Assembly: GCF_002999335.1 (NCBI RefSeq)
Contig: NW_020312762.1
Span: 97,980 to 161,979, forward strand
Reading direction: 5' to 3'
Length of the DNA: 64,000 nucleotides
Source: Cyclospora cayetanensis
Taxonomy: Eukaryota; Apicomplexa; Conoidasida; Eucoccidiorida; Eimeriidae
Numbering within the stretch: position 1 is the stretch's first letter; each line of letters starts with the position of its first letter. Under the pieces are notes generated by a model that did not search any database, was not told where the DNA came from, and was given only the letters and a program-made list of their open reading frames with translations. Both the position numbers and the translations under genes were made by a program. This document shows positions 11,329-23,859 of the stretch, piece by piece.

Positions 11329-12721
11329 AGCAGCCCCCTCAGCGACCAAGTTTTATGCTGGGACGCTGGGAAAAGGGCAGTAGTGCCCCATCTCTTCCCC
11401 TCGATTGCCTCTTCTGCTGCTGGTTCCTTTAGGCTCTTCGTATGCTTTGCTTTCCCCTTAGTGCTGTGCTCTCCGAAGAGCTGCTGCCTGAGAATTCATG
11501 TGCATCTGCGCATACAACGGTGTGCACACGTGCCACTCGGCATTGTCTGAGTACCGTGGGAGAGAGTCTCTTTGGCGGACCTGATATATTTAAACGTCAA
11601 GGCCTGTCACAAAGCCACTGAAGCCAGGCTTCGAACGTGGGGTTGTCAAACGAGCTGAGGGGCTGCTAAGCAGCTACTGTAGCAGTGCATAGGGGGCTGC
11701 GTAGATTGCAAGGGGACCTATTTCGCTCTGCTGACGCAATACACTGGCAGGGTAGCTAGCTACAGTCGCGCCTGCGGCTCTCGATACAAGCGGCAAAAGG
11801 CTAACAACGCTACACGACTAGACTGCTGCCTATAATATAGAAAAACAATGAGGGGCAGCTGCAACCCCAGGCTAAGGAAAGAAACTCAGGAACCAGTGGC
11901 AACACACTTGGACTCTAGAAAATAGCACTCCATACAAAATTGCAGGGACAGTTAAAAGGTGTGTTTCCTCCCCTTTCCACTCCCACCCCAAAGAAGTCGG
12001 TCTCCTGGTGCTAACGACGCCGCGAAGGCCGCAGCTAGCTGAGTGACTCGCAGCTAGCTACCAAGCCACCCAGCTAGCTAGGCAGGGGACCTCCAACCAC
12101 AGCGCGCTCCCAGTGATGCTGCTCCGCATCACCATTAGCCTGCAGTGCGCTCCCCTTCCCATCCGCCGAGGCCCTTTTTGCCAGTACGCCCAGCTCCGCA
12201 CAAAGGCGTCCAATTGCAGAGACACCTCGCACCAGCCAACGCGCTGCCCTACTAGAGAGCGCAAGAAGCCCGCGGAAATAGCGCGAAGGAGAACCACTCC
12301 GGGAAGAAGCCAAGCGGCAAGGTACTTCAGGCCGCGTGTAACCCCCAACACCAACTGTGCTGACGATGACTGGCTGGGGAATCGCTTGTCGATACAAGCG
12401 AACAAGACCGCCATTGCAAATGGGGCCAGCTGCTTTTGCCGACAAACGAGAGAGAAAGGAGAACAGGGCCTCTCTAGGAAGGCTATTACGGAGCACGCTG
12501 TCTCCGTATCTTCTGAGGAATCCTTGCACTGGCATGTGTACTGACTGAACGGCATCAGCAGCAAGAACATCTTTGGCAGCAGCAGCAGCACCCGCGGCGA
12601 AAAGCCCTCTTACTGCAAGGCTACTTCGGGCCCTAGGGACCCTCACACCGTCCTCCCCCTTGCGTTCCCACTCTACCCCAACCCGCCTTCCCAAGCTGGG
12701 GAGCGTTTATATGCTGAGCTG
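11329..12721. other. 3' region shared by PP2C (+) and the RBBP6-like gene (-)
   Basis: The stretch lies between two convergent genes. Minus-strand frames at 12058-12694 are read in other frames and show no domain. AGCTAGCT occurs repeatedly (near 11755, 12035, 12055, 12072). Nothing else is supported. Confidence 0.5.
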
Positions 12722-15664
12722 TTACTGCTTCCTCCCGTGTTCCCGTGTTGCCTGCCACCCCTCTCCCGTCCCTCTGCTGCTCTGCCCACAGTCCCTCTGA
12801 GGGCCCTCGTGCGGTGTCTCTGCAGCACAGCACCAAGCCAATGAGTCCGAAGCCGCCGAACCGGCTACGCGGGGCCCCTCTGCCCGCCCGCCTCCCGCCT
12901 CTGCACCCCCTAGGATGCTTCTACACCCCGACTCACTACCAGACACTAGAACGCATGCAGCCCCGTTCGCACGCACGGGGGGCCCGCTAGCTCGCGTCGT
13001 CGCCGGGGGGCCCACCAATGCAGCAGTGGATGCCTCCCCCTTACGTGCTGGCGCCGTGCTGCTACCCGGTGTCTCTACTGAGGATGCGACGGTAGAGGAG
13101 AAGCCTCCTGAGGGCCCAACAGTGCCAGGGCCCCTTTGCCCCAATGCGATGCGCAACCGCTTGAGGGGAGGTGGCACTACTACAGGCGCTCTGCGGCCAC
13201 CAGAGGGGCCCCCAGCTGCGCGCTTAGGCGCAGCTGGGGCCCTTTTAGGGACAGGTGCATTGGCACCTCGCACTGCTTCTGTCACGTTACCTGGAGGGGC
13301 ACCCCGCGATGCTGCTGCAGATGGTGGTGCCTTTCTTACTGCCGCTGCCTGCCCTGCTCTTGCTGCCACGCTGGGAGGGAAGGGCCTCTTAGGGGACGCT
13401 GCTGGTGCTGCGGCTGCTAATGTGGCGATTGCTGGGGGGGGTACGTTCGGGGTAACTCTGCCCTTATTTCTAGATTCATTAGCGTGTAGACTGTCTCTCC
13501 TGTTGCTGCTTCCGCTGCTCGCTGACGATATTTCTGTGACCTCAAGTCTGGAGGCTCCCCGGGGGCCCGAGTTTGCGCGCTTCAGTGCTTTGATCTGCAG
13601 GCGGCGAACATGAAGAAACTGCTCCTCTGACAGGAAAGGCAGGATTGCGGTGTATCCTAAAAATGGATTCCGGGGGTTTGGAGGCTTCCCCGGGAGACCT
13701 AAGGGCTTGGGGCCCCCTGCTGCTGCTACAGCAGCGACTTGTTGCTGCTGTTCGTCGGTTGGGCACGGTGCGTTCGAGGCAGGCAACGGAGCAGCCACAG
13801 CAGGAGAGGCAGTGTCTCCGGGCACCCCTTCCCCACCAGCAGGAGCAACAGATCGAGACGGACTGCTCCTTGCTGTTGCATGCACGTCGCCTGCTGCCGG
13901 AGCGGTTACTGGGGGGGCCCCTAGACCTGTCTGTACAGTGGCGGGCACGATTAGAACAGCCCCCTGCCTCCAAGGTTCATTTGATCTGCTGCCGTACTGC
14001 ACATAGTCTCTTACGCAGGAGAGGACTTCTTCGTATTTGGTGGAATCTACTGCAACTTCTAAAGAAAGCCCCAAAGCTGTGCGTTTTAACACCCCATGCC
14101 CCTGTGGGGCCCCCCCCGTGGAGGCGGTCCCCCTTCGGGCCCCCCCAAACAAGCCACACAGCGGCTGTTTGCGAGCAGGGAGCATCGGCAGGCGCCCATA
14201 CTTCTCAATCCAATTAACCCTGAGTACACATGCAGGTGTAGGTACACCCGAGGGGCCCCCCCCCGCTGCGTACGAAGGACTCCCCTGCATCTGCCACTGA
14301 GACAAAACATCTGCAGCTGCAGGGTCTGTCGAAGGCACCCGATTAAGGGCCCATAGACGAACAAAGCCCCCAATGGAAAAGGAGGAGCCCCCGCCACAGA
14401 GGCAGCAGGGAACAACGAAGAACTCTTCCGCTGCTGTTGGCGCTTCGGCGGGAGCAGCAGCAGCACCTGCAGCAGGAGCAGTCTCTGTTTCCCGCATGCA
14501 CGCGCTCGCGAGGACTGCAGCTAGTTCAGAAGCAGCATCCACCACCATCAAGTCGAAGTCTCTCATGAGTTGCAGATTCTTCGAAGGCTGCAGATAGACA
14601 AAATGACGAGGGCCCCCTGCTACCGCCGTCCCAGGAGAATGCGGGGGTGCCGCAGAGGCCCCCGCTGAAGGGGCCCCCCCCCCTTCGCTGACTGCCACTC
14701 CTGAAGAAGTCGTTCCATTAGGAATGGTCTCAGCACTTGCCTCCTCTTCAACAGGCAGCGGGGGCCCCTCATCGGGGGGGCCCCCCCCGTCTGCAGCTGG
14801 AGGCTGCTGCACGGGCCCCTCCTGTGCTGCTGCCTCTCCAGTTGGGGGCTCCGGATGGGGCGCACCCGCTGGATCCGTCTGAGGAGGGGAAGGGGGGCCC
14901 CCAGTTCCCTCGGGGGCCCCGATTTCGGGGTCCCCCGTTGGGGCCCCCGGGGCCCCTGGGTCTCCAGCGGCCACTGCATTCGGCTGCTCGTAATCGTCGG
15001 GATTAACGTTTTTGAGGATCTCCTCCAGCCGCTTGTTGCGCATGATCTGGCGAAAAGCCGAGAGACAAAAGGGGCATCTGTGTTGCTTCTTCAGTTGAAC
15101 CTCAATGCATCCTCGACAGGCGGAATGGCCACAGTTCGATGCACATTTGACTAAGAGAGGCTGCCGCATGATGCCCCCACACAAGCCACACACCCACTCG
15201 GGAGGCAGACGCAGCTTGGGGCCCCTGAGGGGCCCCGCCTGGCTCCATTCAGCAGCAGACAATTCCGTCCGTGCACTGTGTTGCAACACCTCTTGACCGC
15301 TAGGGCCCCGTATAACCACTCGCTGCAGCACAACCCGCGAGAAACTCTGAATCGGCTGTTCTTCCAGTTCCGCTTCCACAAGGAATTCCCCTGCTCCGCC
15401 CACTGGATCGCACTCATTCTTGCTACTGGTGGCGTTGGTGTTGTTGCTGCTCGGGGGGGGGGGCTGGGGGGTGGGGTCGCTGCTACTTGAGCTGGTGTTC
15501 ACAAGGAAGACTCGAAAGTCGATCTTCCTCCTAAATTCAGCAGCAAAGCCGCAACGCCGAGCGAGAACTTGCTTCAACTCAGCCACCGTCACTGTGGGGC
15601 CCGAAATAGGGCACTCTCTGTACGCCCCTGCATGCTCAGAGCTTAGCCGGTAGTATATCAGCAT
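12722..15664 (-). CDS. DWNN-RING protein, RBBP6/Mpe1 family
   Basis: A 980-codon uninterrupted frame. Residues 1-115 form a ubiquitin-like DWNN domain, starting MLIYYRLSSE and with a Ser/Pro/Asn-rich insertion at 58-85. A RING finger follows at 159-200, with Cys159, Cys162, Cys174 or 178, His180, Cys183, Cys186, Cys197 and Cys200. The rest is low-complexity Pro/Ala/Gly/Ser sequence with short conserved-looking patches: NLQLMRDFDLMVVDA, FFVVPCCLCGG, and a basic stretch near residues 690-720. In yeast and metazoa, Mpe1/RBBP6 is a ubiquitin-ligase-like subunit of the cleavage and polyadenylation complex. The CCHC zinc knuckle that normally sits between DWNN and RING was not seen. Long plus-strand frames inside this gene are GC-rich shadows. 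Introns in the C-terminal half cannot be excluded. Confidence 0.8.
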   Translation of the reverse strand: MLIYYRLSSEHAGAYRECPISGPTVTVAELKQVLARRCGFAAEFRRKIDFRVFLVNTSSSSSDPTPQPPPPSSNNTNATSSKNECDPVGGAGEFLVEAELEEQPIQSFSRVVLQRVVIRGPSGQEVLQHSARTELSAAEWSQAGPLRGPKLRLPPEWVCGLCGGIMRQPLLVKCASNCGHSACRGCIEVQLKKQHRCPFCLSAFRQIMRNKRLEEILKNVNPDDYEQPNAVAAGDPGAPGAPTGDPEIGAPEGTGGPPSPPQTDPAGAPHPEPPTGEAAAQEGPVQQPPAADGGGPPDEGPPLPVEEEASAETIPNGTTSSGVAVSEGGGAPSAGASAAPPHSPGTAVAGGPRHFVYLQPSKNLQLMRDFDLMVVDAASELAAVLASACMRETETAPAAGAAAAPAEAPTAAEEFFVVPCCLCGGGSSFSIGGFVRLWALNRVPSTDPAAADVLSQWQMQGSPSYAAGGGPSGVPTPACVLRVNWIEKYGRLPMLPARKQPLCGLFGGARRGTASTGGAPQGHGVLKRTALGLSLEVAVDSTKYEEVLSCVRDYVQYGSRSNEPWRQGAVLIVPATVQTGLGAPPVTAPAAGDVHATARSSPSRSVAPAGGEGVPGDTASPAVAAPLPASNAPCPTDEQQQQVAAVAAAGGPKPLGLPGKPPNPRNPFLGYTAILPFLSEEQFLHVRRLQIKALKRANSGPRGASRLEVTEISSASSGSSNRRDSLHANESRNKGRVTPNVPPPAIATLAAAAPAASPKRPFPPSVAARAGQAAAVRKAPPSAAASRGAPPGNVTEAVRGANAPVPKRAPAAPKRAAGGPSGGRRAPVVVPPPLKRLRIALGQRGPGTVGPSGGFSSTVASSVETPGSSTAPARKGEASTAALVGPPATTRASGPPVRANGAACVLVSGSESGCRSILGGAEAGGGRAEGPRVAGSAASDSLAWCCAAETPHEGPQRDCGQSSRGTGEGWQATREHGRKQ

Positions 15665-17406
15665 TCTAGAGGCCGCGTTCTGTGTGTTTCTCTAGCTCCG
15701 CTCCTCCGTCCTTCTGCCTCTTGGTGTCTGCCTCTCTTTGCCTATATGCCTCCTTAGATGCCTCTTTAGATGCCTCCTTCCGTCCTTTTTCGCCGCCGTC
15801 TTAATGATGTGTTTCCTAATATCTGTTTCGCTCAGGCTCAAGACCCCTACCAGGAGAGCCGTCCACAGGTATCTTTTCCCTGGCAGAATCTGGAGCACAG
15901 AGCCTCTAAGGCTGACGCGAGGCCACCCACAGGCTGTAACAGGAGGAGAAGAAAGACGAGGCAATGAGGAGCTGACGCATTGGGATGGCAAGGAGGTGGG
16001 GGAAGATCGGGGCACCAAGGCTTCAACTTTGGTCTTTAAAAACGTTGGCATCACCTACCACATCGTCAATATTCACACGGCCAGCAGTCAGACCGTTGGC
16101 ATTCGCTGCTGATGCTTCCAATCATTCCTTTCATGGTGTTCATTCAATTCTGGTGTGACAAGACGATGACACGTCGCAGAAAGAAGGCAGGGAGGCCCTC
16201 AAGGGCCTTCTGCCTCCTCCGTAGCAAAAGAAGAAGCATACAAGCCGCAACAAGTATCCTAAGACCAGAAAAATGGAAACTGTGTCGCTGCTGCTGCTAC
16301 TACTAGTGCTGCTGCCAGTGGTGCTGCTGCGCTGCGAACGCAAGCACTACAACAATTGCAGGCACCAGGCAGGCAAAGAGGAAAAGAGGTATCCCCAGAG
16401 TGTCTGCTGCTTAAGCGCATGAATGCAATAAAACAAAAGTGTAAACTATATTCTCCTAGGCAGGTAACAGCAGAAGAAGAAGCAGAGAAAGAAGCGCATG
16501 AGAGCAGCAGCAGGAGGCGAAACAGCCCTGACTGCAGCATCAGCAGCAGCAGCAGTCATTCTCTCCCCTCTACTATGTGCTGAAGCAAGCTCTGCAGAGA
16601 GGGCCATTCGCCGTTTGAGGGATTTTCTAAGGCCTTTTTCGTTTAGTATAATCATTCTAAACTCATTTGGGCCCCATTTCCATCTTTCTCTGCATTTCCC
16701 GTGCGGGGTCGAGCGTTTTTAGGCTTAGCTGCTGCTGTTGCTACGCTGCAGCTGTTTTGGAGTCGCTCAGACTTCCTCTATCGACTTGTTGCAAGGGGTT
16801 TCAATCTAATTCACTCTGTTGTCTTGTTTCTTCTCAGTCGTATTAAAGGAGGGGTGAAGGGAGGCAGCAGGGGCGGTGTTGGGTTGATGCAAAAGTCCTC
16901 CTGATAGCACTCGCATCACAGCGGCTGGCACTGAAGGAGCATTTTTATTGACTTGGAGACTTCATACCCGTGGAATTGTGCCCCCTTCTTTTTGAGGCGT
17001 CCTCTGAACCGTCTGTATTGGAGGGGGTGCCGCGTTGCCTGCGCTTGCTTAGACTCGCATATACCTCTGGCAAGTGTATTTTGTGGGCTGACGCCTCGGA
17101 TCCTCGCGTGTAACGCCGTTGCTGGCGCATGTTAAGAAGCGGAGGGAAGGGAGAGAGAGCGGTAGGAGGGGGAAAGCGCGAGTGGAACGCCTGGCGCGAG
17201 AGTCGATAGGGGGTGGTGAGGCAACAGGGGGATCAAGCAGGGAGGGCGAGTTAGGTGCCCTGTTGTCTTCCTGCGTGTTGAATTTCGCCTCTCGGCATGA
17301 TGCCATCGTCATTGTGACCCCAGATTGATCCCTATGCAAGCCAGAGAACAAGAAAGATACAGACGGGAAAGCAACGAAGGCAGAGGCAGTCAACAGACGA
17401 GAGAAG
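15665..17406. other. Divergent upstream region of the RBBP6-like and V-ATPase genes
   Basis: About 1.7 kb between divergent starts. It contains GCA/GCT-rich tracts at about 16270-16580 and overlapping short frames on both strands without domains. Both promoters should lie here, but no element could be named. Confidence 0.5.
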
Positions 17407-20400
17407 ATGTCGACCTTGCGGAGCGAGCCGATGGTGCGGGGTACGATGGTACTTCCCTCCTCGCTTCCTGTCGCTCATGAAATGTTGGAGAGGATAGGGC
17501 GCCTGTCAGCTGTTCAATTTGTAGATATGCAGGCGAATGCTCTCGTCAGGCCGTATAACAACTACATTCAGCGAATCGAGGAGATGGAGAGGATCATTCG
17601 CTTCCTTCACGAGGAAATAAGGTGTTTGGAGCTAGCCACGGCAGCGACGAGAGGAGGGGATACCGCTCCGCTAGTGGTGAAGGCGCCGAAAGGCGGCCAG
17701 AGTTTCCTCGAGAACGGAAAAGGGTATATCCTGGATCGCGTGGAGGAGGCGCTGAGTCGTCTGTATGCGCAATTCGTGCTATTCAAGGGCAACAATACAA
17801 ATTTGCAGAACGAGAAGAATGCAGCGTTGGAAGAACAGTGCGTCTTGCAGGTGGCGGTGCAACAGCTCAGGGTCGGTGGGGCCGGTGGAAACACACTGTA
17901 CGGACAGGGTCCTGGAAGGGGTTTTTCGGGGGGCCCCCCTGCTGGGGGCCCCCGTGGGGATTTCCAGGAAGATACGGAAGACATTGAAGACGGCCGCAAC
18001 TTGTTGTTTCCGCAGTCAGGAGATGAGTTCATGAGTCTTTCCGCTTCTAGCAAGACGGGAGAGAACGCGGCTGTGTCTGCTGTCGCGGGGATGATTGCAC
18101 TTCAAGACATTCCACGCTTCCAGCGCACGCTCTTCAGGTCTACTAGAGGCAACGCCTTTTCCTTCTTCCAACCGACAGATCAGAAGTTCACGGATCCCAA
18201 GACAGGAGCAGATCTCCAGAAAAACGTCTTTGTGGTGTATCACCAGGGAAGCACGCAGTCCCTTTTGCATGAAAAGATCAAGAGAGTCTGCTTGGCGTTC
18301 AACGGCCATTGTTATCAGTGGCCTTCCACTCTCCGTCAAGCGAAGGAAAGACTGGACGGTGAGAAGGCAGGGGTCCTTTAAGGAGGATTGGCATGTCTAG
18401 GGGGCTTCTAAAGCACTGCTCAGGTTCATGTGGCTTCATCGCGTTGCTGTAGAAGTACCCTTCTACCCCCCTTTCCTCCCCTACTACCCCCCTCCCCCAC
18501 GTGGTGTTCGTGTTCTCGTATCGCGCTCTCTGTCTAACGCCCGTAGATGTATCTTATAACTCCCAGCAGCTCTTTTCTTGCCTGAATATGCTTCCTAGTC
18601 GTGTGGTCGGTGTCTGTTCGCCGTGCTTGGCGCGTGCTCTCTGCTGCCCTCAACATCCAGTGCCTCTTGTATCTTAAAAATAAGCCATCTGATGTGTCTT
18701 TCTGCGCGCTTTTCTTTCGAGAAACTGGCACATACAATACTCTCCCTGTCGCAATCTGCCGAGCCGTTGCTCTGATGTCGCGCGTGTCTTTTTCCTCCGC
18801 TCTGCTGTCTCTGCTCAGCATTGACGGATGTCATACGGGATAAGGAGAAGGCCCTTGCCGCATACGAAAACTATTTCCTGGGGGAGATCTCCACGCTTTT
18901 AGACATTCCAAGGGAGGGCAGCTCCTCACTCATTGAGGAATGGAGGATGTTCTGTCAGAAGGAAAAGGCCATTTATGCGGCGCTCAACTGCTTTGAGGGT
19001 AGGCAGTACTCGAGGTTACGCTGTGATGCATGCAGTGTGTGAAGGGGCCTATTCGGTCGTGAAAATCGGGAACTGAGTGCTTTCTACGATTTATTGACGG
19101 AGCAACTGTGTTTCTGGATGTGCTCTAGGCAGAGATATGACACTGCGGTGTTCATGTTGGATTCCCAAGGCGAAGGAGGAAAGCGTGAGGATGGTCCTCA
19201 AGTCAATGAAGACGGAGGGCGACGAACAGGTACTTCATTCGGAGAAAGCACGTGTTTTCTTTTCTGCTGCTTGTTCATGTTTTGAGACTCTTGCCTCTCT
19301 AATTGCCTCTTCTCATGCGCCTTTTTTCGTGGCCATTGCTGGTCATGGGATGCTGTTTCGCGATGGAATAATGCAGATCCTCCCCTTTAGCACACATGTC
19401 GGGCCCCACAGCAAAGCGTGAGGCAAGATCGTGAACTAACAGCGCCCATATGAGGCCTCATCTGCATGCGTTTTTGGCTGTCCCCTTTTGGTGTTTCTTA
19501 GGGGTCGGCGTTCCTTCTCACAGAGAAGCAGTTCTCTAACGCAATGCCGCCAACCTTCTTCAAGTCAACGGAGTTCACGGACCCGAGCCAAATGCTTGTA
19601 AGAGAGAGCAAACTCCAATTTGTTATCGTATTATTATTATCTGTTTTCCATCGAAATCCCCGACTTTTGTCGCTGAATGGAGGCGTCGAAAGAGTCTCCT
19701 GAATTGGGGTCATCTTTTCGTGTCCGTCCGACTGCACTGTCTGTCCACTTCAGTTGCCAGCCTCTCCCTATTCTGGATTGTGTTTTTAAATTTGTATGTT
19801 CGCGTGTAGTGTCACATGTCTCCATATGTCGTTTCTGGCGGGCTGTCTTGTTCAGGTGGATACTTACGGCGTCCCCCGCTATCAAGAGGCGAATCCAGCC
19901 TTCCTTGCTTCCGTGACTTTTCCCTTCTTGTTTGGCGTGATGTACGGCGATATTGGGCACGGTGGTATTGTCTTCCTCCTCGGCCTGTATCTTCTTTTCT
20001 TCAGTGACTACCTCAAGAAAAACGGAGGCATGTTTGCGTCGTTTGTACCGTATCGATATCTCCTTGCTCTGATGGGTTTCTTCGCCTTTTATGCTGGCTT
20101 CCTCTATAATGACTTGTTCGCCTTGGGTGTCGATATATTCGGGACTACTTGGACGGAAGATGGACACGAGGAGATCAACGGCGGTATCAGACTACGACGA
20201 ATTGTAAGCCGCGAACGGTGCTGGTCTTAGTGCAGTCTTTACGGCCTCTTTTGCCTTTCAGCCTTCTGTTCGCCGTGCCTGCCTCCGCTATTTGTGCCTT
20301 TTTCTGCTCCCGTCGAGGATTGTGTTTTCTTCTGTGTCTGCTGCGTGGCCATATATAGTCTTTCTCGTCTTTCCACTTGGCGTGTGGTGGATGTATATTT

Positions 20401-21546
20401 GTGAGTGTGTGTGTATGGGGGTGTGTTGTGCTGCTTAGTGCGAAGGGGAGGGGTGGGGACGCACAGGGTAGAAGGGTGGTATTAGTGTGGCACCAAAAAT
20501 ATGGCTGCTGTCTCTAGGGTTGAGGGGTCAGTGTTTGCGCGTTCCCTTTATGCTTGGGAGCTCAGGGCGAGAAGACGTACCCGTTTGGAGTAGATCCTGC
20601 GTGGAAGGGAGCCACCAACGAGCTGCTCATGATGAACTCGATCAAAATGAAATTGTCGGTTCTTATTGCGGTGGTGCACATGGGGGTCGGCGTGTTGTTG
20701 AAGGGTTTGAATGCGATTCACTTCAAGGACAAATTGGACTTCTTCTTCGAGTTTATTCCCCAGTTTATTTTCCTCATGACCCTCATCGGATATATGAACT
20801 TCATGGTGCTCTACAAATGGGTGACGCCTCTTACCCACAACAAGCCCAACCTCATCAGTGCCATCATCAACATGTGTATGATGGGTGAAGTAACGCCAGA
20901 CGAGGAGCTCTACCCGAACCAACAGACCGTGGAGAGGGTCCTCTTGGTGCTTATCGTCCTGACGGTTCCAGTCATGTTCTTAGTGAAGCCGACGATACTG
21001 CTGCTCAAAAGCAAGCAGAAGAAGGCCAGCAGCAAGAAGATCGACATGGCTCTAGGAGATCACGACCCCGAAGCTGGAAGCAACAATGATCACAACTCTG
21101 GACTGGCGCACCACCAGTCTTCCGGAGCAGGCGGAGGCCAGGGTGACGAACACGAAGATGCAGGAGCGGGAGACCTCTATATCTTCCAGATGATTGAAAC
21201 GATCGAGTTTGTGCTAGGCACCATCTCCAACACGGCTTCCTATCTTCGTCTGTGGGCTTTGTCGCTGGCTCACCAACAGCTCTCTCTTGTGTTCTACTCC
21301 CAAACAGTTGTTCGGGCACTGACAATGTCGGATAGCACCGCGCTTGTTGCTGTTGTGTTGTTCTTCGTCTTTGCCCTCTTCGCTTTCATCACCTTTGGGG
21401 TCATTCTCTGTATGGATCTGCTAGAGGTCTCTCTCCACGCCCTTAGGCTGCAGTGGGTTGAGTTTCAGAACAAATTCTTCAAGGGAGACGGCTACAAGTT
21501 CGATCCCCTGGACTTCCTTGCCGTTGTTAAGCCCAAAGCATCATGA
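17407..21546 (+). CDS. V-type H+-ATPase subunit a (V0, 116-kDa subunit)
   Basis: The membrane subunit that carries the proton half-channels of the V-ATPase. Six exons join in phase to about 885 residues: 17407-18358, 18819-18998, 19129-19229, 19502-19597, 19856-20203, 20566-21546. The N-terminus has the typical MLERIGRLSAVQFVDM region and a coiled-coil-forming cytosolic domain, with a Gly/Pro-rich insertion at about residues 160-190. The membrane half starts near FLFGVMYGDIGHG, and several helices follow. The essential Arg on the helix facing the c-ring is Arg787 within SYLRLWALSLAH. A Ser/Gly/His-rich acidic loop (about residues 715-765) is a lineage insertion. The C-terminus FDPLDF resembles family members. 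Length is near the usual 800-850 residues. Which membrane it serves (acidocalcisome, vacuole or plasma membrane) cannot be told from sequence. Confidence 0.95.
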
Positions 21547-23859
21547 AGAGGCATTTGAACTCATCAGCCTGCCCGAGTGTTGCCTACCTCTGCTTTCTTT
21601 CATGGCCTTTTATTTCGTCATTTCCGTTCTTTCGGTGTCTCTCTGTCTCTGCTGCCAGCTTCCTCATCTGCACTGCGCAGAGAGGAGGCCAGTCAGTGCA
21701 GTTACTGATTGCTGGCATTCTGTTTGGGCTGGAAGCTGGTCCACCCAGACGCGAGAATCCGAATACCAACAATTAGCAAACAAAAGACAGGCAGGCAAGC
21801 GAATATTGTCGCGTCTGCTTGCTTCTGTTTTATGGGTAGAATTGCACGTCGTTCATCGGCGTCGCAATGAAGGCTCCTCGGAGGAGGGCAAACAAAGTTT
21901 CTTTGCAGTTTGTTTTGCCGACAGCCGGACAGATGTCACTGTCAGCCTGATACGTCCCTTTCATCTATCTGGGGGGTACTCAATTGTGCAGGGGGGCGAA
22001 TCGCCGAGACTGACTCACAGCCACCAACAAACAAAGTGGCAGCATGTGAGCAAGTTACTCGATAAACGATCTCATCTGATTTCTTAGTTCCGTAGATTCC
22101 TTTTGAGCATTGCGAGACATACAAATGTGTGCATTTTTCGGGACCTACGGAAACGGAGCCCCCGGCTCGGAAAATATGTGGAAAAAGAGGATCAGCGAGC
22201 CTGCTACACGCCGCAGCGGAGTAATGCGTTGAGATTAGTACGCGTAGACAACGAGAATGCTGATTCATAACAATTCCGGTTCACGCCTTAAGCAATATTT
22301 GCTTCTCTCATCATCTAGCTCTTGAATTGGTCCGTATATATTCTATTTTTCTGCATTTTATAAGACATCTGGAGGCACGCCTGTGATGCATAGGCGTGCC
22401 AAAGGCAACTTGAGTCCAACTTCAGGGCGTCTCTCATAATCGCCATTAAACAGCGCCCCAAAATGCGCGCTGGTGGAAAATGGAACAAGGTCGGCACGTA
22501 GAAGCGCGACATGGTAATCTCGACTTGTAACCATGAATGTCTGAGCTGCACTGTAAATACTTCTATGGCTAGTCTAGCGGTCCAAGTTACACTGTGTCAG
22601 TTACATTCCTGATGTATTAACTCACTCGGTAAAGCATTATTTGTGGGCATGACTGTCCTTGAGCTCTCTGCCTTGTAGGTGAAGATCCTGATGTGTGGCT
22701 AAGCCATATCTGCAGCAAACGCTTCCTGTGTGCTGCTGGGCGCAAACACCTTAGCTGCTCAAAGGGCTCAATCACCAGCATGCACCCCCCACTATTCTCT
22801 AGCTCACATCACGCTTGGTTTCTAGTTGGCTGAGTCTGGGGACTGGATGTCTTATTGTGGAAACTCCGGAGGGGAGTTACACTGGGCCTTCTGCTCCAAG
22901 GACCACCCCTATGACGTAGGGAGTATACATCCGGCCATTTGTTCGCAGTCCTCGGCTTTGAAGTGTGAAGCATATTTCTAAGGACTTGCATGCTCAATTC
23001 TGCTCTGACTATGGCATTTTGACCCTGGAAATATTTCTGGTAAGGCTTCCGGAATCTGGTGTAGGGATTTACGGTCTCATTTGCCCGTGATATTTGCGGA
23101 GCCCTGTTAAAATCCACACATATAGTGAATCCTTATTATATTCTGAAGCCTTATAGATAATCTTTTATTCATGATCCAAACTTGACTGGCTGCTCAGTCC
23201 CTAGCATTGAACCCAGGCGAGCAGGCGCTTGGGGCCGGGTCTGTACCGTTCTCGCTCTTAATGTTTCTGTCTGTTCCCCCTGTTTGCTTCTAGAAGATTA
23301 CATAGGGTAGGTTTTTAATTCATTCTTCTTAATTGGAACCTAGAGGTCAACCACCCGTGAAATTGGTGTGTAGTCACCGGTCTCCAAACACTTGTGACAG
23401 CTGCGACTCGCTGTCGGACAGCACAAAGCATTCTTAAGACCCCGAGGTTCTGCCATTCTCTCCCTCCTCTCGCTTAACGTAGCAGCAACAGCAAAGCCAG
23501 CGGGGTTAGACGTAATGATATCTCATAGCACGACCTGTGCGAGTGGGAGGGCCTCTGTCTCCCCAGTCCATGCAGTCTCTCTTTCTTGCACTTCCCCCCG
23601 TGCTTCATCAGCGAGTTCCTGCTTCTCTATGGGTGTTTCTGAGCAGCAGAGCGCCACCTTCAGCCGCTTCGCGTTATTTTCTGCCCATTGCACCCCGGCT
23701 CCTCCCACGCGTTCTAGAGGCCTTTGAAGGGCGGTGTCTCCTAGTTCTTTTCTTTTCCTCATTGCTTCTTAGTGGTTAGAGTGAATCTCCGCCCATTGCC
23801 GCGCGTTTCGAGGGCTCTAAGGTATATGAATTGTGGCTTGCTGCCCTTTGGTCTCGGCC
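21547..23859. other. Spacer downstream of the V-ATPase a gene
   Basis: The stretch is more AT-rich than the flanking exons, with short frames on both strands lacking domains or matching splice phases. Nothing supported here beyond likely 3' UTR of the V-ATPase gene and the promoter of the following membrane-protein gene. Confidence 0.5.

Noticed and set aside
12915..14979. Several plus-strand frames of 120-230 codons inside the RBBP6-like gene
   Set aside because: They overlap a 980-codon minus-strand frame with clear DWNN and RING motifs. The plus-strand products are low-complexity Pro/Gly/Ala sequence caused by high GC, without domains.
15692..16112. Overlapping 120-codon frames on both strands upstream of the RBBP6-like gene
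   Set aside because: Neither product has a domain or a plausible N-terminus. The region fits a 5' UTR or promoter better.
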